Shown here piece after piece: positions 1-6,382 of a DNA stretch of 8,405 nucleotides. The translations under genes were made by a program, and so were the position numbers. The notes under the pieces are model-generated. The model made no database searches. It was not told where the DNA came from and saw nothing but the letters and a program-made list of their open reading frames with translations. The stretch comes from an uncultured Campylobacter sp. (lineage in GTDB: Bacteria; Campylobacterota; Campylobacteria; Campylobacterales; Campylobacteraceae): the NCBI RefSeq assembly GCF_937890585.1, contig NZ_CALACG010000031.1:1-8405 (forward strand). The letters are read 5' to 3'. Each line of letters starts with the position of its first letter. The stretch's first letter is position 1.

Positions 1-55
1 AATCAAATTTTACATGCGACAAAAATTTAAAGAAAAAAGTGGTCTAGTTTTGTGA

Positions 56-67
56 TTTAAATTTAAA
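56..67. repeat. TTTAAATTTAAA palindrome
   Basis: This is a perfect 12-base palindrome in the gene-free left edge (1-95). It is a long version of the AAATTT core that recurs through the window. It lies just beyond the inverted repeat at the end of the BON gene and may only reflect the genome-wide word bias. Apart from this and that repeat, I see nothing in positions 1-95. Confidence 0.4.
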
Positions 68-73
68 GCTAGG

Positions 74-100
74 AGTAAATTTAGCTGCGATAAATTTACT
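74..100 (-). terminator. Perfect inverted repeat at the end of the BON lipoprotein gene, possible terminator
   Basis: AGTAAATTTA (74-83) and TAAATTTACT (91-100) are exact reverse complements around a 7-base loop. The right arm includes the stop codon (96-98) and the last codon of the minus-strand lipoprotein gene, so the hairpin would form at the 3' end of that mRNA. The stem is very AT-rich and no clean U tract follows on the minus strand, so it may be a weak terminator or an RNA 3'-end stabiliser. Because it is symmetric it could also act on a transcript arriving from the left. Confidence 0.45.
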
Positions 101-671
101 TAATAACTTTCAAAAATGAATAAACATCAGCCACGCCATCAATGTGCTTAGCGTACCAAATGGCGTGTTTTTCTTGCTCTACGCTATCGACCACACCACT
201 AAAAACGACGTCGCAGCCAACTATGCTAACCCGCACATTTGTGCCCTCAACGACACTGTCTTTAAAGAGATTTTTCTTTAGATCAGCAAGTATGCCTATA
301 CTGCTGCATGGGTACTCTGGCTTTTTGACACGCAGGTAGGTGTAAATTTTACGCACGCCGTCTGTGTTTTTGGCTAGCTCTATTAGTTTGTCGCCAAGCT
401 CTTTGCTACCAACTAGCCCGATCAAATAGGCGTCGCCGTAAAAGCACTCGATCTCGATATCGATGTTGCTAAGTCCGCTTGAAAAGAGAATTTTGCTTTG
501 CAGTTTGCTTTGTATAAATTTATCACGAGTGATCGAGTAAATGCCTCTTTTATCACGTGAAATCGAGTATGCGTCATAGACATTTAAAGGCGCAGTTGCT
601 GGGCTTAGCGCTGATGAGCAAGAGCAAAAAAATAGAGCCAAGAACGCCAAAATGCCTAGTCGTAAAATCAT
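96..671 (-). CDS. BON-domain lipoprotein (OsmY/DolP-like)
   Basis: A 191-residue protein with a lipoprotein signal peptide: hydrophobic residues 3-15, then F-C-S-C with Cys18 as the likely lipidated residue. No Asp follows Cys18, so outer-membrane sorting is plausible. The mature part contains two repeats of the BON type. Repeat 1 is roughly 47-115 (IDIEIECFYGDAYLIGLVGS, then the I-x-x-L-R-V end). Repeat 2 is roughly 123-190 (VRVSIVGCDVVFSGVVDS, then VADVYSFLKV). BON domains bind phospholipid surfaces; the relatives DolP (YraP) and OsmY help maintain the envelope, and the same role is inferred here. The start is ATG with an AAGGA (675-679) close upstream. It is divergent from selC and ends in an inverted repeat. 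Mature Cys residues beyond the lipobox (about 76, 122 and 153) are unusual for this family. The family call is secure; the specific function is not. Confidence 0.85.
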   Translation of the reverse strand: MILRLGILAFLALFFCSCSSALSPATAPLNVYDAYSISRDKRGIYSITRDKFIQSKLQSKILFSSGLSNIDIEIECFYGDAYLIGLVGSKELGDKLIELAKNTDGVRKIYTYLRVKKPEYPCSSIGILADLKKNLFKDSVVEGTNVRVSIVGCDVVFSGVVDSVEQEKHAIWYAKHIDGVADVYSFLKVIK

Positions 672-694
672 AAATCCTTTTGTAATTTCAAAAA

Positions 695-702
695 ATTTTA
701 TA
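695..702 (-). promoter_or_regulatory. Candidate promoter -10 of the BON lipoprotein gene
   Basis: Read on the minus strand this is TATAAAAT, a good -10 match. It would start transcription near 690, giving a short leader of about 20 bases before the ATG at 671. Campylobacter vegetative promoters typically have a conserved -10 and no clear -35, which fits. The AT richness of the region makes chance matches common. Confidence 0.4.
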
Positions 703-729
703 GAAAATGGGCTAAAATTTATATAAATC

Positions 730-738
730 TGCTAAAAT
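730..738 (+). promoter_or_regulatory. selC: Candidate extended -10 promoter of selC
   Basis: TGCTAAAAT is an extended -10 (TGN followed by TAAAAT). It would place the transcription start about 6-8 bases downstream, near 744-746, just upstream of the mature tRNA 5' end at about 753. No -35 element is evident, which is normal for Campylobacter. The following ACGGC is a GC-rich discriminator of the kind seen at stable-RNA promoters. Confidence 0.55.
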
Positions 739-752
739 ACGGCACACAACAC

Positions 753-850
753 GGAGGATAAAGTAATCTGGTGGTGCTCACGGGCTTCAAACCCGATGAC
801 TGGGCGGTTGACCGTCTGGTGGGGAGTTCGATTCTCTCATCCTCTCGCCA
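753..850 (+). tRNA. selC: tRNA-Sec (anticodon UCA)
   Basis: Selenocysteine tRNA, charged with serine, converted by SelA and delivered to in-frame UGA by SelB. The anticodon arm is CGGG (781-784), loop CTTCAAA (785-791) with anticodon TCA at 787-789, and CCCG (792-795). The D arm has six pairs around a TGGT loop, with one bulged A (765). The long variable arm pairs 802-807 with 812-817 around a TTGA loop. The T arm pairs 822-826 with 834-838 around TTCGATT. The acceptor pairs 753-759 with 839-845, and CCA is encoded at 848-850. These are selenocysteine tRNA hallmarks (long acceptor plus T stack, long extra arm). The top is odd: to reach the expected 8 pairs, C752 would face C846, and 753/845 is a G-U pair. 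The 5' end is therefore uncertain by one base (752 or 753). A T5 run (851-855) directly follows CCA and may help termination. Confidence 0.93.
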
Positions 851-920
851 TTTTTATACCAGCTAAATTTAATAGACCCCCTAAGTCAGAAAATAATAAA
901 TTTACCCTAAACTGCCATGC

Positions 921-3368
921 TCACACACGCTTTTTCACAAAACTAGCAATGAGACTTGGCAAGATGATGAGCGCGCCAAGCAGCATAAATATCATAACTA
1001 GATCGGTCAGCAAGCCAAAATAAATTGTCGGTATAAAGTTGCTCGTTATCATCACGCTAAATCCAAGAAAAATGGTAAATGAGGTGTAATACATCGCGTA
1101 TCCTATACTCGCATGCGCAGCCTTAATGCTCTCAAAAACATCCTTTGTAAGCAGCTCCTCTTTGAAGCGGTGGATGTAGTGGATGATATCATCAACGCCG
1201 ATACCGATGCTGATAGCTGCGATCGTAATGCTCATCACATCAAGCGGTATGCCAAAAAATCCCATCACGCCAAAGAGCGTGCAAAGCGGGATCAAATTTG
1301 AGACTATCGCGATGGTTGCTAGCTTAATACTTCTAAAAACAAAGCAAAATATGACAAAAAGTATCGCAACCGTTAGTCCAAATGTATCAACCTGCGAGCT
1401 AAGTAAATTTTGAAGCATGTTGTTATAAAGCACCATCATGCCGGCCACTTCTATGCTCACGTTGTCATTTTTAGTAAGCTTGGCAAGCCCAGCTCTAAGC
1501 TCTTTTAAAAACTCATTTCGCCTAAGCTCAGAGTCGCTATCGATGATCCTTAAACTAAATCTAAGCTCGTCGTTTTCGACGCTTACATAAGGGCTTAGCA
1601 AGATGTTTTTATACTCAAGTGGTAGCTTCTCATACATCGCAGCAAGCAAAAAGTCGTCACTTACGCCGTTATTTAGCTCTTTTATCGCCTTTATGAGCGT
1701 TGCGAGAGAGCTTGCGTTGCCTACAAATTTTTGCTGCGCCAAATGGTCGTGAATTTTCTCAGCGATCCTTGTGTGATAGCTGTTAAACCAGTATTTCGCG
1801 CTCTTTGCGTCGTTTTCAAACTCACTTTCAAAGTCATCTTTTTCTTCGCCACTCTCTTTCTTTGGCTCGATCTCTTTAAATTTCACTATCACATCAACTG
1901 GGATCGTGCCACCAAGCTTTGTGTCGATAATCTGCATGCCTTGGCGGATCTGCGTACTCTCTTTAAAGTAGCCAATGAAGCTGTTTTCAACCTTTATCTT
2001 GCTTATGCCATAGACGCCAAAGCAGACGACTAGCACGCAAACTGTGTAGATGATCTTTCTTGAGTTAAGGGCTAAATTTGCGCAGTATTTTGTAAATTTA
2101 AAGCTATTTTCAAATGTCCTAACAGGGGCGAGCTTTTTTAAATTTGCATTTACCGAGCCAAATAGTAAAAATGCAAGCACGAGTGAAACGCTAATGCCCG
2201 CACTCATCATAATGCCAAGCATGATAACTGGCTTTATATCGGCACTCATAAGCGAGCTAAAGCCAATAACTGTTGTAAATATCGCCCAAAAAGATGGAGA
2301 AAATTTGTCACGGAGTGTCAGATAGATGAGCTGATTTTGGCTGTATTTTGGGTGTTTTGCGTAAAATTCTCGGTAGCTAACGACTAGGTGGATGACTGTT
2401 GAGATGGTGATAATTAGCTGAAGTGCGATGTAGTTTGAGCTAATGACCGTCACTTCCCAGCCAAACATACCAAAAATTCCAGTCGTAAAAATGGCACTTA
2501 CCGCGCAGATAAACATCGGTAAGACGATCCATCTAATCTGCCTAAAAAATAGCCATAAACTAAAGCTAAGAAGCGCTAAAACGCTTAGGCCATAAACCAA
2601 AAGATCGCTCTTTATAAAGCCTATCATATCATCAGCGATCATATTTGCGCCGCCCAAAAATAGCTCATCATTTGCGTTAAATTTAGCGATAGCTGCCTTT
2701 ATGGCTTCAAGGTTTTTGTGATCGCTCTTTCTAAGCTCATCACGGTAGGCTTTAAACTCCGCTAAAAGCGCTTTAAATTTAATCTTTTCTGCCTGCGTGA
2801 TAGTGCCGTTTGACTCTTTTTGACTAAGTAAATTTCGCTCATTTAAAAGCTCGTTAAATTTATCATCTTGCTTTAAATTTAGCGCGATCGCCGTGGTTTT
2901 TAGATCTTTGCTTATCAAATTTCCGCTATAAATAGGACTTTTTGCAAACTCAAGCTTTGCTTTTGAGATATTTATATCTTTATCACTTAGTGTTGGCGTG
3001 TGATCTAAGATGCCTGTAACGCCGCCTTTTACGCTATTTAAAAGTGGCACGTTTAAGATAGAGATGACGCTGCTAACCATATCGTTTTTGGCTAGCTCGT
3101 CGCTTAAATTTTTAATAAGCTCTAAATTTTTAGGTGAAAAAAGATCATCTTTTGGGGTGAAAGCAACCACCAAAAGCCCTGGCGAGTCGTAGCGTTTTGC
3201 GATCTGCCTATAGGCTTTTAGATCTGGGTCATGCTCAAGCAGCAAGGTCTCAGCCGAAGCATCGATGCTAAGCTTTGTGCTAAGGTAGCCAAAAACTACG
3301 CTTAGAACTAGCACAAGCGAGATAACAAGCTTGTTTTTGGCAATGATAAATTTAAAAATTTGTCGCAT
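921..3368 (-). CDS. RND/MMPL-family transporter, HpnN-like, third gene of the mla operon
   Basis: An 815-residue inner-membrane protein with the duplicated RND plan. TM1 (about 13-30) is followed by a large periplasmic loop (about 31-252) and a bundle of helices (about 255-405). TM7 (about 438-456) is followed by a second loop (about 457-660) and a C-terminal bundle (about 662-811). The motif G-I-G-V-D-D-x-x-H-Y at 722-731 is typical of the MMPL/RND family, with Asp726/Asp727 as likely proton-relay residues. The equivalent N-terminal helix (309-332) has no matching Asp pair. The second loop carries an acidic Lys/Glu/Asp-rich insert at about 498-525. No membrane-fusion or outer-membrane channel partner is nearby, arguing against a classical drug efflux pump. 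The start overlaps the mlaC stop by one base (TAATG) with no good ribosome site, so translation is probably coupled. A lipid-related substrate is inferred from the neighbours. Confidence 0.88.
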   Translation of the reverse strand: MRQIFKFIIAKNKLVISLVLVLSVVFGYLSTKLSIDASAETLLLEHDPDLKAYRQIAKRYDSPGLLVVAFTPKDDLFSPKNLELIKNLSDELAKNDMVSSVISILNVPLLNSVKGGVTGILDHTPTLSDKDINISKAKLEFAKSPIYSGNLISKDLKTTAIALNLKQDDKFNELLNERNLLSQKESNGTITQAEKIKFKALLAEFKAYRDELRKSDHKNLEAIKAAIAKFNANDELFLGGANMIADDMIGFIKSDLLVYGLSVLALLSFSLWLFFRQIRWIVLPMFICAVSAIFTTGIFGMFGWEVTVISSNYIALQLIITISTVIHLVVSYREFYAKHPKYSQNQLIYLTLRDKFSPSFWAIFTTVIGFSSLMSADIKPVIMLGIMMSAGISVSLVLAFLLFGSVNANLKKLAPVRTFENSFKFTKYCANLALNSRKIIYTVCVLVVCFGVYGISKIKVENSFIGYFKESTQIRQGMQIIDTKLGGTIPVDVIVKFKEIEPKKESGEEKDDFESEFENDAKSAKYWFNSYHTRIAEKIHDHLAQQKFVGNASSLATLIKAIKELNNGVSDDFLLAAMYEKLPLEYKNILLSPYVSVENDELRFSLRIIDSDSELRRNEFLKELRAGLAKLTKNDNVSIEVAGMMVLYNNMLQNLLSSQVDTFGLTVAILFVIFCFVFRSIKLATIAIVSNLIPLCTLFGVMGFFGIPLDVMSITIAAISIGIGVDDIIHYIHRFKEELLTKDVFESIKAAHASIGYAMYYTSFTIFLGFSVMITSNFIPTIYFGLLTDLVMIFMLLGALIILPSLIASFVKKRV

Positions 3369-3970
3369 TAAGGATTAGTTTTGTTTTGATCAGGCAAAAC
3401 CGCTTCGTTTAGTTTTTGTAAAAGCGTATTAAAATCAGCGTTATTTAGCACGTCGCCAAACTGACTTCTATAAGTTTGAATGATGCTCACACCAACGATA
3501 TCAAGGTCGTAAATGAGCCAGCCACGCTCTTTTGCATCGTAAAATTTATAGACAAATTCATAGTTTTTGCCGTCATTTAGAAGCTCTGATGTGAGCCAAT
3601 ATCTATTTTTTTGAGGCTCACTCTCTCCAGTGATGTGGATCTGTTGGTCTTTGTAGCCTAAAAGTTTGTCTATGTATGAGCTTTTTAGCTTTTGCTCAAA
3701 TGCTGCGTCAAATTTAGCTTGCTCGTCAGCACTTAGACTGTTGTAGCGTTTGCCAAGGCTGATCTTTGCCATTTGCTTGTAGTCAAATAGTGGATCAAGC
3801 AGAGCAAAAATCTCCTTTGTCTTTGCATTGTTGTCTAAATTTGTATTTTTTAAAATTTCAATCACCTTTGTTGTCTTTGCCTCTATCTCAGGCTTTATCT
3901 GCTCTTTTGAGAGGGCAAAAAGGCTAGTTGCTAAAAGTAAAATCGCCGCTATAATTTTAAAAATTTTCAT
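3368..3970 (-). CDS. mlaC: MlaC/Ttg2D-family periplasmic phospholipid-binding protein
   Basis: A 200-residue secreted protein with a signal peptide: MKIFK, hydrophobic 6-18, likely cut after Phe-Ala at 18-19. The mature chain follows the MlaC pattern. A helical N-terminus leads into L-F-D-Y-K-x-M-A-K-I-S-L-G and then a Phe/Ala-rich helix ending in YIDKLLGY. The C-terminal part has the family's W-L-I-Y-D-L-D-I-V-G-V-S (about 151-162) and Y-R-S-Q-F (167-171). In E. coli, MlaC ferries phospholipid between outer-membrane MlaA and inner-membrane MlaFEDB. The start is fixed by a strong AAGGAG (3976-3981) five bases upstream, inside the end of mlaA; the gap to the mlaA stop is two bases. The C-terminus is short and polar. 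In this operon its inner-membrane partner might be the downstream RND protein rather than, or as well as, MlaFEDB. Confidence 0.92.
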   Translation of the reverse strand: MKIFKIIAAILLLATSLFALSKEQIKPEIEAKTTKVIEILKNTNLDNNAKTKEIFALLDPLFDYKQMAKISLGKRYNSLSADEQAKFDAAFEQKLKSSYIDKLLGYKDQQIHITGESEPQKNRYWLTSELLNDGKNYEFVYKFYDAKERGWLIYDLDIVGVSIIQTYRSQFGDVLNNADFNTLLQKLNEAVLPDQNKTNP

Positions 3971-3972
3971 AC

Positions 3973-4692
3973 TTACTCCTTGATAAGTTTATCGCGTCTT
4001 TGCTCGTAAGCATCGCGTAAAAATGGATATAGATCGATCGCGTCTTTGCGTAGTTTTTCATATGCTGTTGGGTCTTGTGCAAAGCTGTTAAACGTCCTAT
4101 AAGACATGATACCAAGCGATAAAAGCATAGGGTCTACGTAGCTGATAGGATCGGCAAAATAGTCTCCAACTAGGCCGCCAGTATCTCTTAAATTTGATGG
4201 TCCAAGCAAAGGCCAAACGATGTGAAAACCGCTTCCAAGCCCCCAGTAGCCAAGGGTTTGTCCAAAGTCCTCATTGTGAGCCTTTAGATCATAGTATTTT
4301 GCCCCGTCTGTTAGCCCTCCAAAGCCAATTATCGTATTTGCCAAAAAGCGCAAAGTCTCTTCACCAGCGTTTTGAAATTTAAACTGAAGCAGGTTATTTA
4401 CAAAGCGCACTGGGAAAAGGAGGTTGTCAAAGAAATTTGCAACCATCGTCCTAGCTGTGGCTGGTACGACATAAGCGTAGCCTTTTGCCACTGGAGTTAG
4501 CATGTTTATGTAGATAAAGTCATTTACATTTGTCATCACCCTGTTATAGCCACTAAGTGGGTCAAAAACGTCACTTCTTGCCTCAAATTCAACATCAAAG
4601 TCATCATTTTCATTGCCATTAGTCGCGTTTATATCGGCACTGGCACAGGCTAAAAGCAGGCTACAAAAGATAGCAAGCAAAAATTTCATCAT
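3973..4692 (-). CDS. mlaA: MlaA/VacJ outer-membrane phospholipid-transport lipoprotein
   Basis: A 239-residue lipoprotein with a signal peptide and lipobox L-L-A-C (Cys16), followed by Ala-Ser, which suits outer-membrane sorting. The body matches MlaA: D-P-L-S-G-Y-N-R at about 44-51, the helical stretch with F-P-V-R-F-V-N-N-L-L-Q, F-L-A-N-T-I-I-G-F-G-G-L-T-D, E-D-F-G-Q-T-L-G-Y-W-G, and W-P-L-L-G-P-S-N-L-R-D. MlaA forms a ring in the inner leaflet of the outer membrane that removes surface-exposed phospholipid and passes it to MlaC, keeping outer-membrane asymmetry. Two adjacent ATG codons are available. AAGG (4697-4700) is four bases from the first (4692) and seven from the second (4689), so the second may be the true start, which shortens the protein by one residue. 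First gene of the operon, divergent from modE. Confidence 0.94.
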   Translation of the reverse strand: MMKFLLAIFCSLLLACASADINATNGNENDDFDVEFEARSDVFDPLSGYNRVMTNVNDFIYINMLTPVAKGYAYVVPATARTMVANFFDNLLFPVRFVNNLLQFKFQNAGEETLRFLANTIIGFGGLTDGAKYYDLKAHNEDFGQTLGYWGLGSGFHIVWPLLGPSNLRDTGGLVGDYFADPISYVDPMLLSLGIMSYRTFNSFAQDPTAYEKLRKDAIDLYPFLRDAYEQRRDKLIKE

Positions 4693-4726
4693 AAAACCTT
4701 AAAATTTATTTATAAAATACGGCTTT

Positions 4727-4732
4727 ATTTTA
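4727..4732 (-). promoter_or_regulatory. Candidate -10 for the mlaA-mlaC-RND operon
   Basis: The minus strand reads TAAAAT here, followed by AT-rich sequence and the mlaA ribosome site. It would give a leader of about 30 bases. TATAAA-like words closer to the gene are alternatives, so this is only the best of several candidates in the 151-base divergent region. Confidence 0.3.
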
Positions 4733-4785
4733 TCCTCTTGAAACTTTACAAGAAATTAAAGAAAATTTGTAATTTTAAGCTTGTG

Positions 4786-4798
4786 AATTAATATAATT
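4786..4798. promoter_or_regulatory. Palindrome AATTA-ATA-TAATT, possible regulator site upstream of modE
   Basis: This 13-base inverted repeat sits immediately upstream of the candidate modE -10 (4802-4807), where an autoregulating ModE would be expected to bind. It is only distantly like the E. coli ModE box, which also has AT-rich inverted arms (TATA-type) but with flanking CG. The AT-rich context makes a chance palindrome quite possible. Confidence 0.25.
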
Positions 4799-4801
4799 AG
4801 A

Positions 4802-4807
4802 TATACT
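4802..4807 (+). promoter_or_regulatory. Candidate -10 (TATACT) of the mod operon
   Basis: TATACT is one mismatch from the consensus -10. It would start transcription near 4813-4815, about 30 bases before the TTG start at 4844. No -35 is visible, as is usual in Campylobacter. A second possible rightward -10 lies at about 4711-4718 (see findings). Confidence 0.45.
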
Positions 4808-4843
4808 TTGCAAATTATTATTATATATTTAGAGGTTAAAAAT

Positions 4844-5626
4844 TTGAAAGCAGATATAAATTTAGAGCTATTTCTAGGCGAAGATACGCAGGTTTTAGCA
4901 AAGCATATAGCGCTACTTAAGGCGATAAAAGAGACAAAAAGCATCACAAAAGCGGCTGAGGTTGTCGGTATATCATATAAAAACGCTTGGGACTGCTTAG
5001 ATACGATAAATAACAAAAGCAGCAAGCCTCTCATCATAAGAGCTGATGGCAACAAGAAAAATAGCGGTTCAGAGCTTAGCCCATACGCCAAAAAACTGAT
5101 AAAAATTTACGACGCTATCCTCGAGACGCAAAAGGACTTTTTGCAAAAAATTTGCCAAAAGGTTGATTTTGAAGATGTCGATATCATAAATTTACAAAGG
5201 ATGAGTATGAATTTAAGTGCGAGAAATCAGCTCTCATGTGAGATCGTTAGCATAAACAGAGGCGCTGTAAATTCTGAGATCACCGCAAAGCTAAGTAACG
5301 GCAACACGCTTGAAGCGACCATAACAGTTGAGAGCGAGAAAAATTTAGGCCTAAAAGTGGGTCAAAAGGTAGTTTTCATCTTTAAAGCGCCATCTGTCAT
5401 CCTTGCAAAAGATCTTGATATAAAAATAAGCACTAAAAATCAGCTAAAAGGCGAAGTCATCGAGGCAAAGATAGGTGCTGTAAATGCTGAGATCACGCTA
5501 AAGCTAAGCGACGAGCAGACCTTAACTGCCATCATCACAAAAGATAGCGCGATGGATATGCAAATAGGCGTTGGCGACACGCTTATAGCCATAGTAAAAT
5601 CATCTCAAATCATAATAGGAGTTTAA
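4844..5626 (+). CDS. modE: ModE, molybdate-responsive transcriptional regulator
   Basis: A 260-residue regulator from a probable TTG start at 4844. AGAGG (4831-4835) lies eight bases upstream, and the family homology begins here; a farther in-frame TTG at 4808 would add 12 unlikely residues. Residues 1-100 form the LysR-type winged helix, with S-I-T-K-A-A-E-V-V-G-I-S-Y-K-N-A-W as the helix-turn-helix (33-49). Two Mop (TOBE) domains follow, about 120-190 and 192-260. The first carries S-A-R-N-Q (125-129), the molybdate-binding motif, and F-K-A-P (180-183). The second has S-T-K-N-Q (196-200) and V-K-S-S. ModE dimers that bind molybdate or tungstate repress mod operons and activate molybdoenzyme genes. 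The wing, Gly-rich in E. coli ModE, is G-N-K-K-N-S-G here (69-75). The gene abuts modA and heads the operon, suggesting autoregulation. Confidence 0.92.
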   Translation: MKADINLELFLGEDTQVLAKHIALLKAIKETKSITKAAEVVGISYKNAWDCLDTINNKSSKPLIIRADGNKKNSGSELSPYAKKLIKIYDAILETQKDFLQKICQKVDFEDVDIINLQRMSMNLSARNQLSCEIVSINRGAVNSEITAKLSNGNTLEATITVESEKNLGLKVGQKVVFIFKAPSVILAKDLDIKISTKNQLKGEVIEAKIGAVNAEITLKLSDEQTLTAIITKDSAMDMQIGVGDTLIAIVKSSQIIIGV

Positions 5627-6382
5627 ATGAAAAAGATTTTTAAATTTTTATGTGTGGCAGCATTGCTTGCCATAAACGCACTTGGCGCAGAGGTAAATGT
5701 CTATGCCGCAGCAAACACGACCTATGCGTTTCCCGAGCTTATAAAAGAGTTTAACAAGCTTCATCCAGACGCTAAGATCAACCTAACTCTTGGCGCAAGC
5801 GGCGGCCTTGTCACACAGATACAAAACTCGGCCCCAGCTGATATCTTTATGGCTGCTGATATGGGCTTTGCGCAAAAGGCCTACGACACAGGCTTTGCAG
5901 TGGCTGCTCCAAAAGTTTATGCACAAGGCGCTTTGGCGATTTTTTCTATAAGAGATGTGGACTTTAAAAAGGGCATAGAAGTGGTTCGCGGACTAAAAGC
6001 GATCTCGGTAGCAAACCCAGAAACAGCACCTTACGGCAAGGCTAGTATAGAGGCTCTTAAAAATGCAAAAATTTATGACGAGGTAGAGAAAAACATCGTC
6101 TACGCTCAAAAAATTTCTGAGACGCTATCTCAGGCATTAAGCGCTTCAGACGTTGGATTTATCGCTGCTAGCGCGCTTTTTAGCGAGAAAATGACAAAAT
6201 ACAAAGAGGGCGTTAACTACATCTTTGTTCCACAAGAGCTCTACACTCCGATCGATCAAGGCATCGTGCTTTTAAAACGTGCTAAAAATAACGCTGATGC
6301 GAAGGCATTTTACGACTTTGTCCTAGGCGATAAAGCAAGAGAAATTTTCAAGAAATTTGGCTACAACGTCCCTGCTAAATGA
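5627..6382 (+). CDS. modA: ModA, periplasmic molybdate/tungstate-binding protein
   Basis: A 251-residue secreted binding protein. The signal peptide runs 1-21 (MKKIFK, hydrophobic core, A-L-G-A cut site); the mature protein begins E-V-N-V-Y-A-A-A. Family motifs are in order: G-A-S-G-G-L-V-T-Q-I (56-65), A-P-A-D-I-F-M-A-A-D (69-78), N-P-E-T-A-P-Y-G-K-A (130-139) and A-S-D-V-G-F-I-A-A-S (173-182). The loop usually written A-A-A-S reads A-A-A-N (27-30). The Tyr commonly found in the late G-x-V-Y motif is replaced (G-F-I-A, 178-181). Ligand geometry may therefore differ from E. coli ModA. The start ATG directly follows the modE TAA; AGGAG (5617-5621) gives five-base spacing. It delivers oxyanion to ModB/ModC; C. 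jejuni ModA is known to take both molybdate and tungstate. The family assignment is firm; substrate preference is not. Confidence 0.93.
   Translation: MKKIFKFLCVAALLAINALGAEVNVYAAANTTYAFPELIKEFNKLHPDAKINLTLGASGGLVTQIQNSAPADIFMAADMGFAQKAYDTGFAVAAPKVYAQGALAIFSIRDVDFKKGIEVVRGLKAISVANPETAPYGKASIEALKNAKIYDEVEKNIVYAQKISETLSQALSASDVGFIAASALFSEKMTKYKEGVNYIFVPQELYTPIDQGIVLLKRAKNNADAKAFYDFVLGDKAREIFKKFGYNVPAK

Noticed and set aside
850..920. Possible attachment site or integrated element next to selC
   Set aside because: There is no integrase, no duplicated tRNA end and no change in gene character; the neighbouring genes are ordinary chromosomal operons.
142..2325. Several plus-strand open frames of 60-100 codons inside the BON and RND genes
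   Set aside because: They are antisense shadows of well-supported genes, lack ribosome sites and show no family signature.
4808..4843. Extension of ModE to an upstream TTG at 4808
   Set aside because: The added 12 residues are hydrophobic and unlike the ModE N-terminus, they cover the ribosome site at 4831-4835, and the start would lie at or upstream of the predicted transcript start.
4756..5091. Minus-strand 111-codon open frame opposite modE
   Set aside because: It overlaps the clear ModE winged-helix region, its hydrophobic look comes from reading the complement, and it has no ribosome site.
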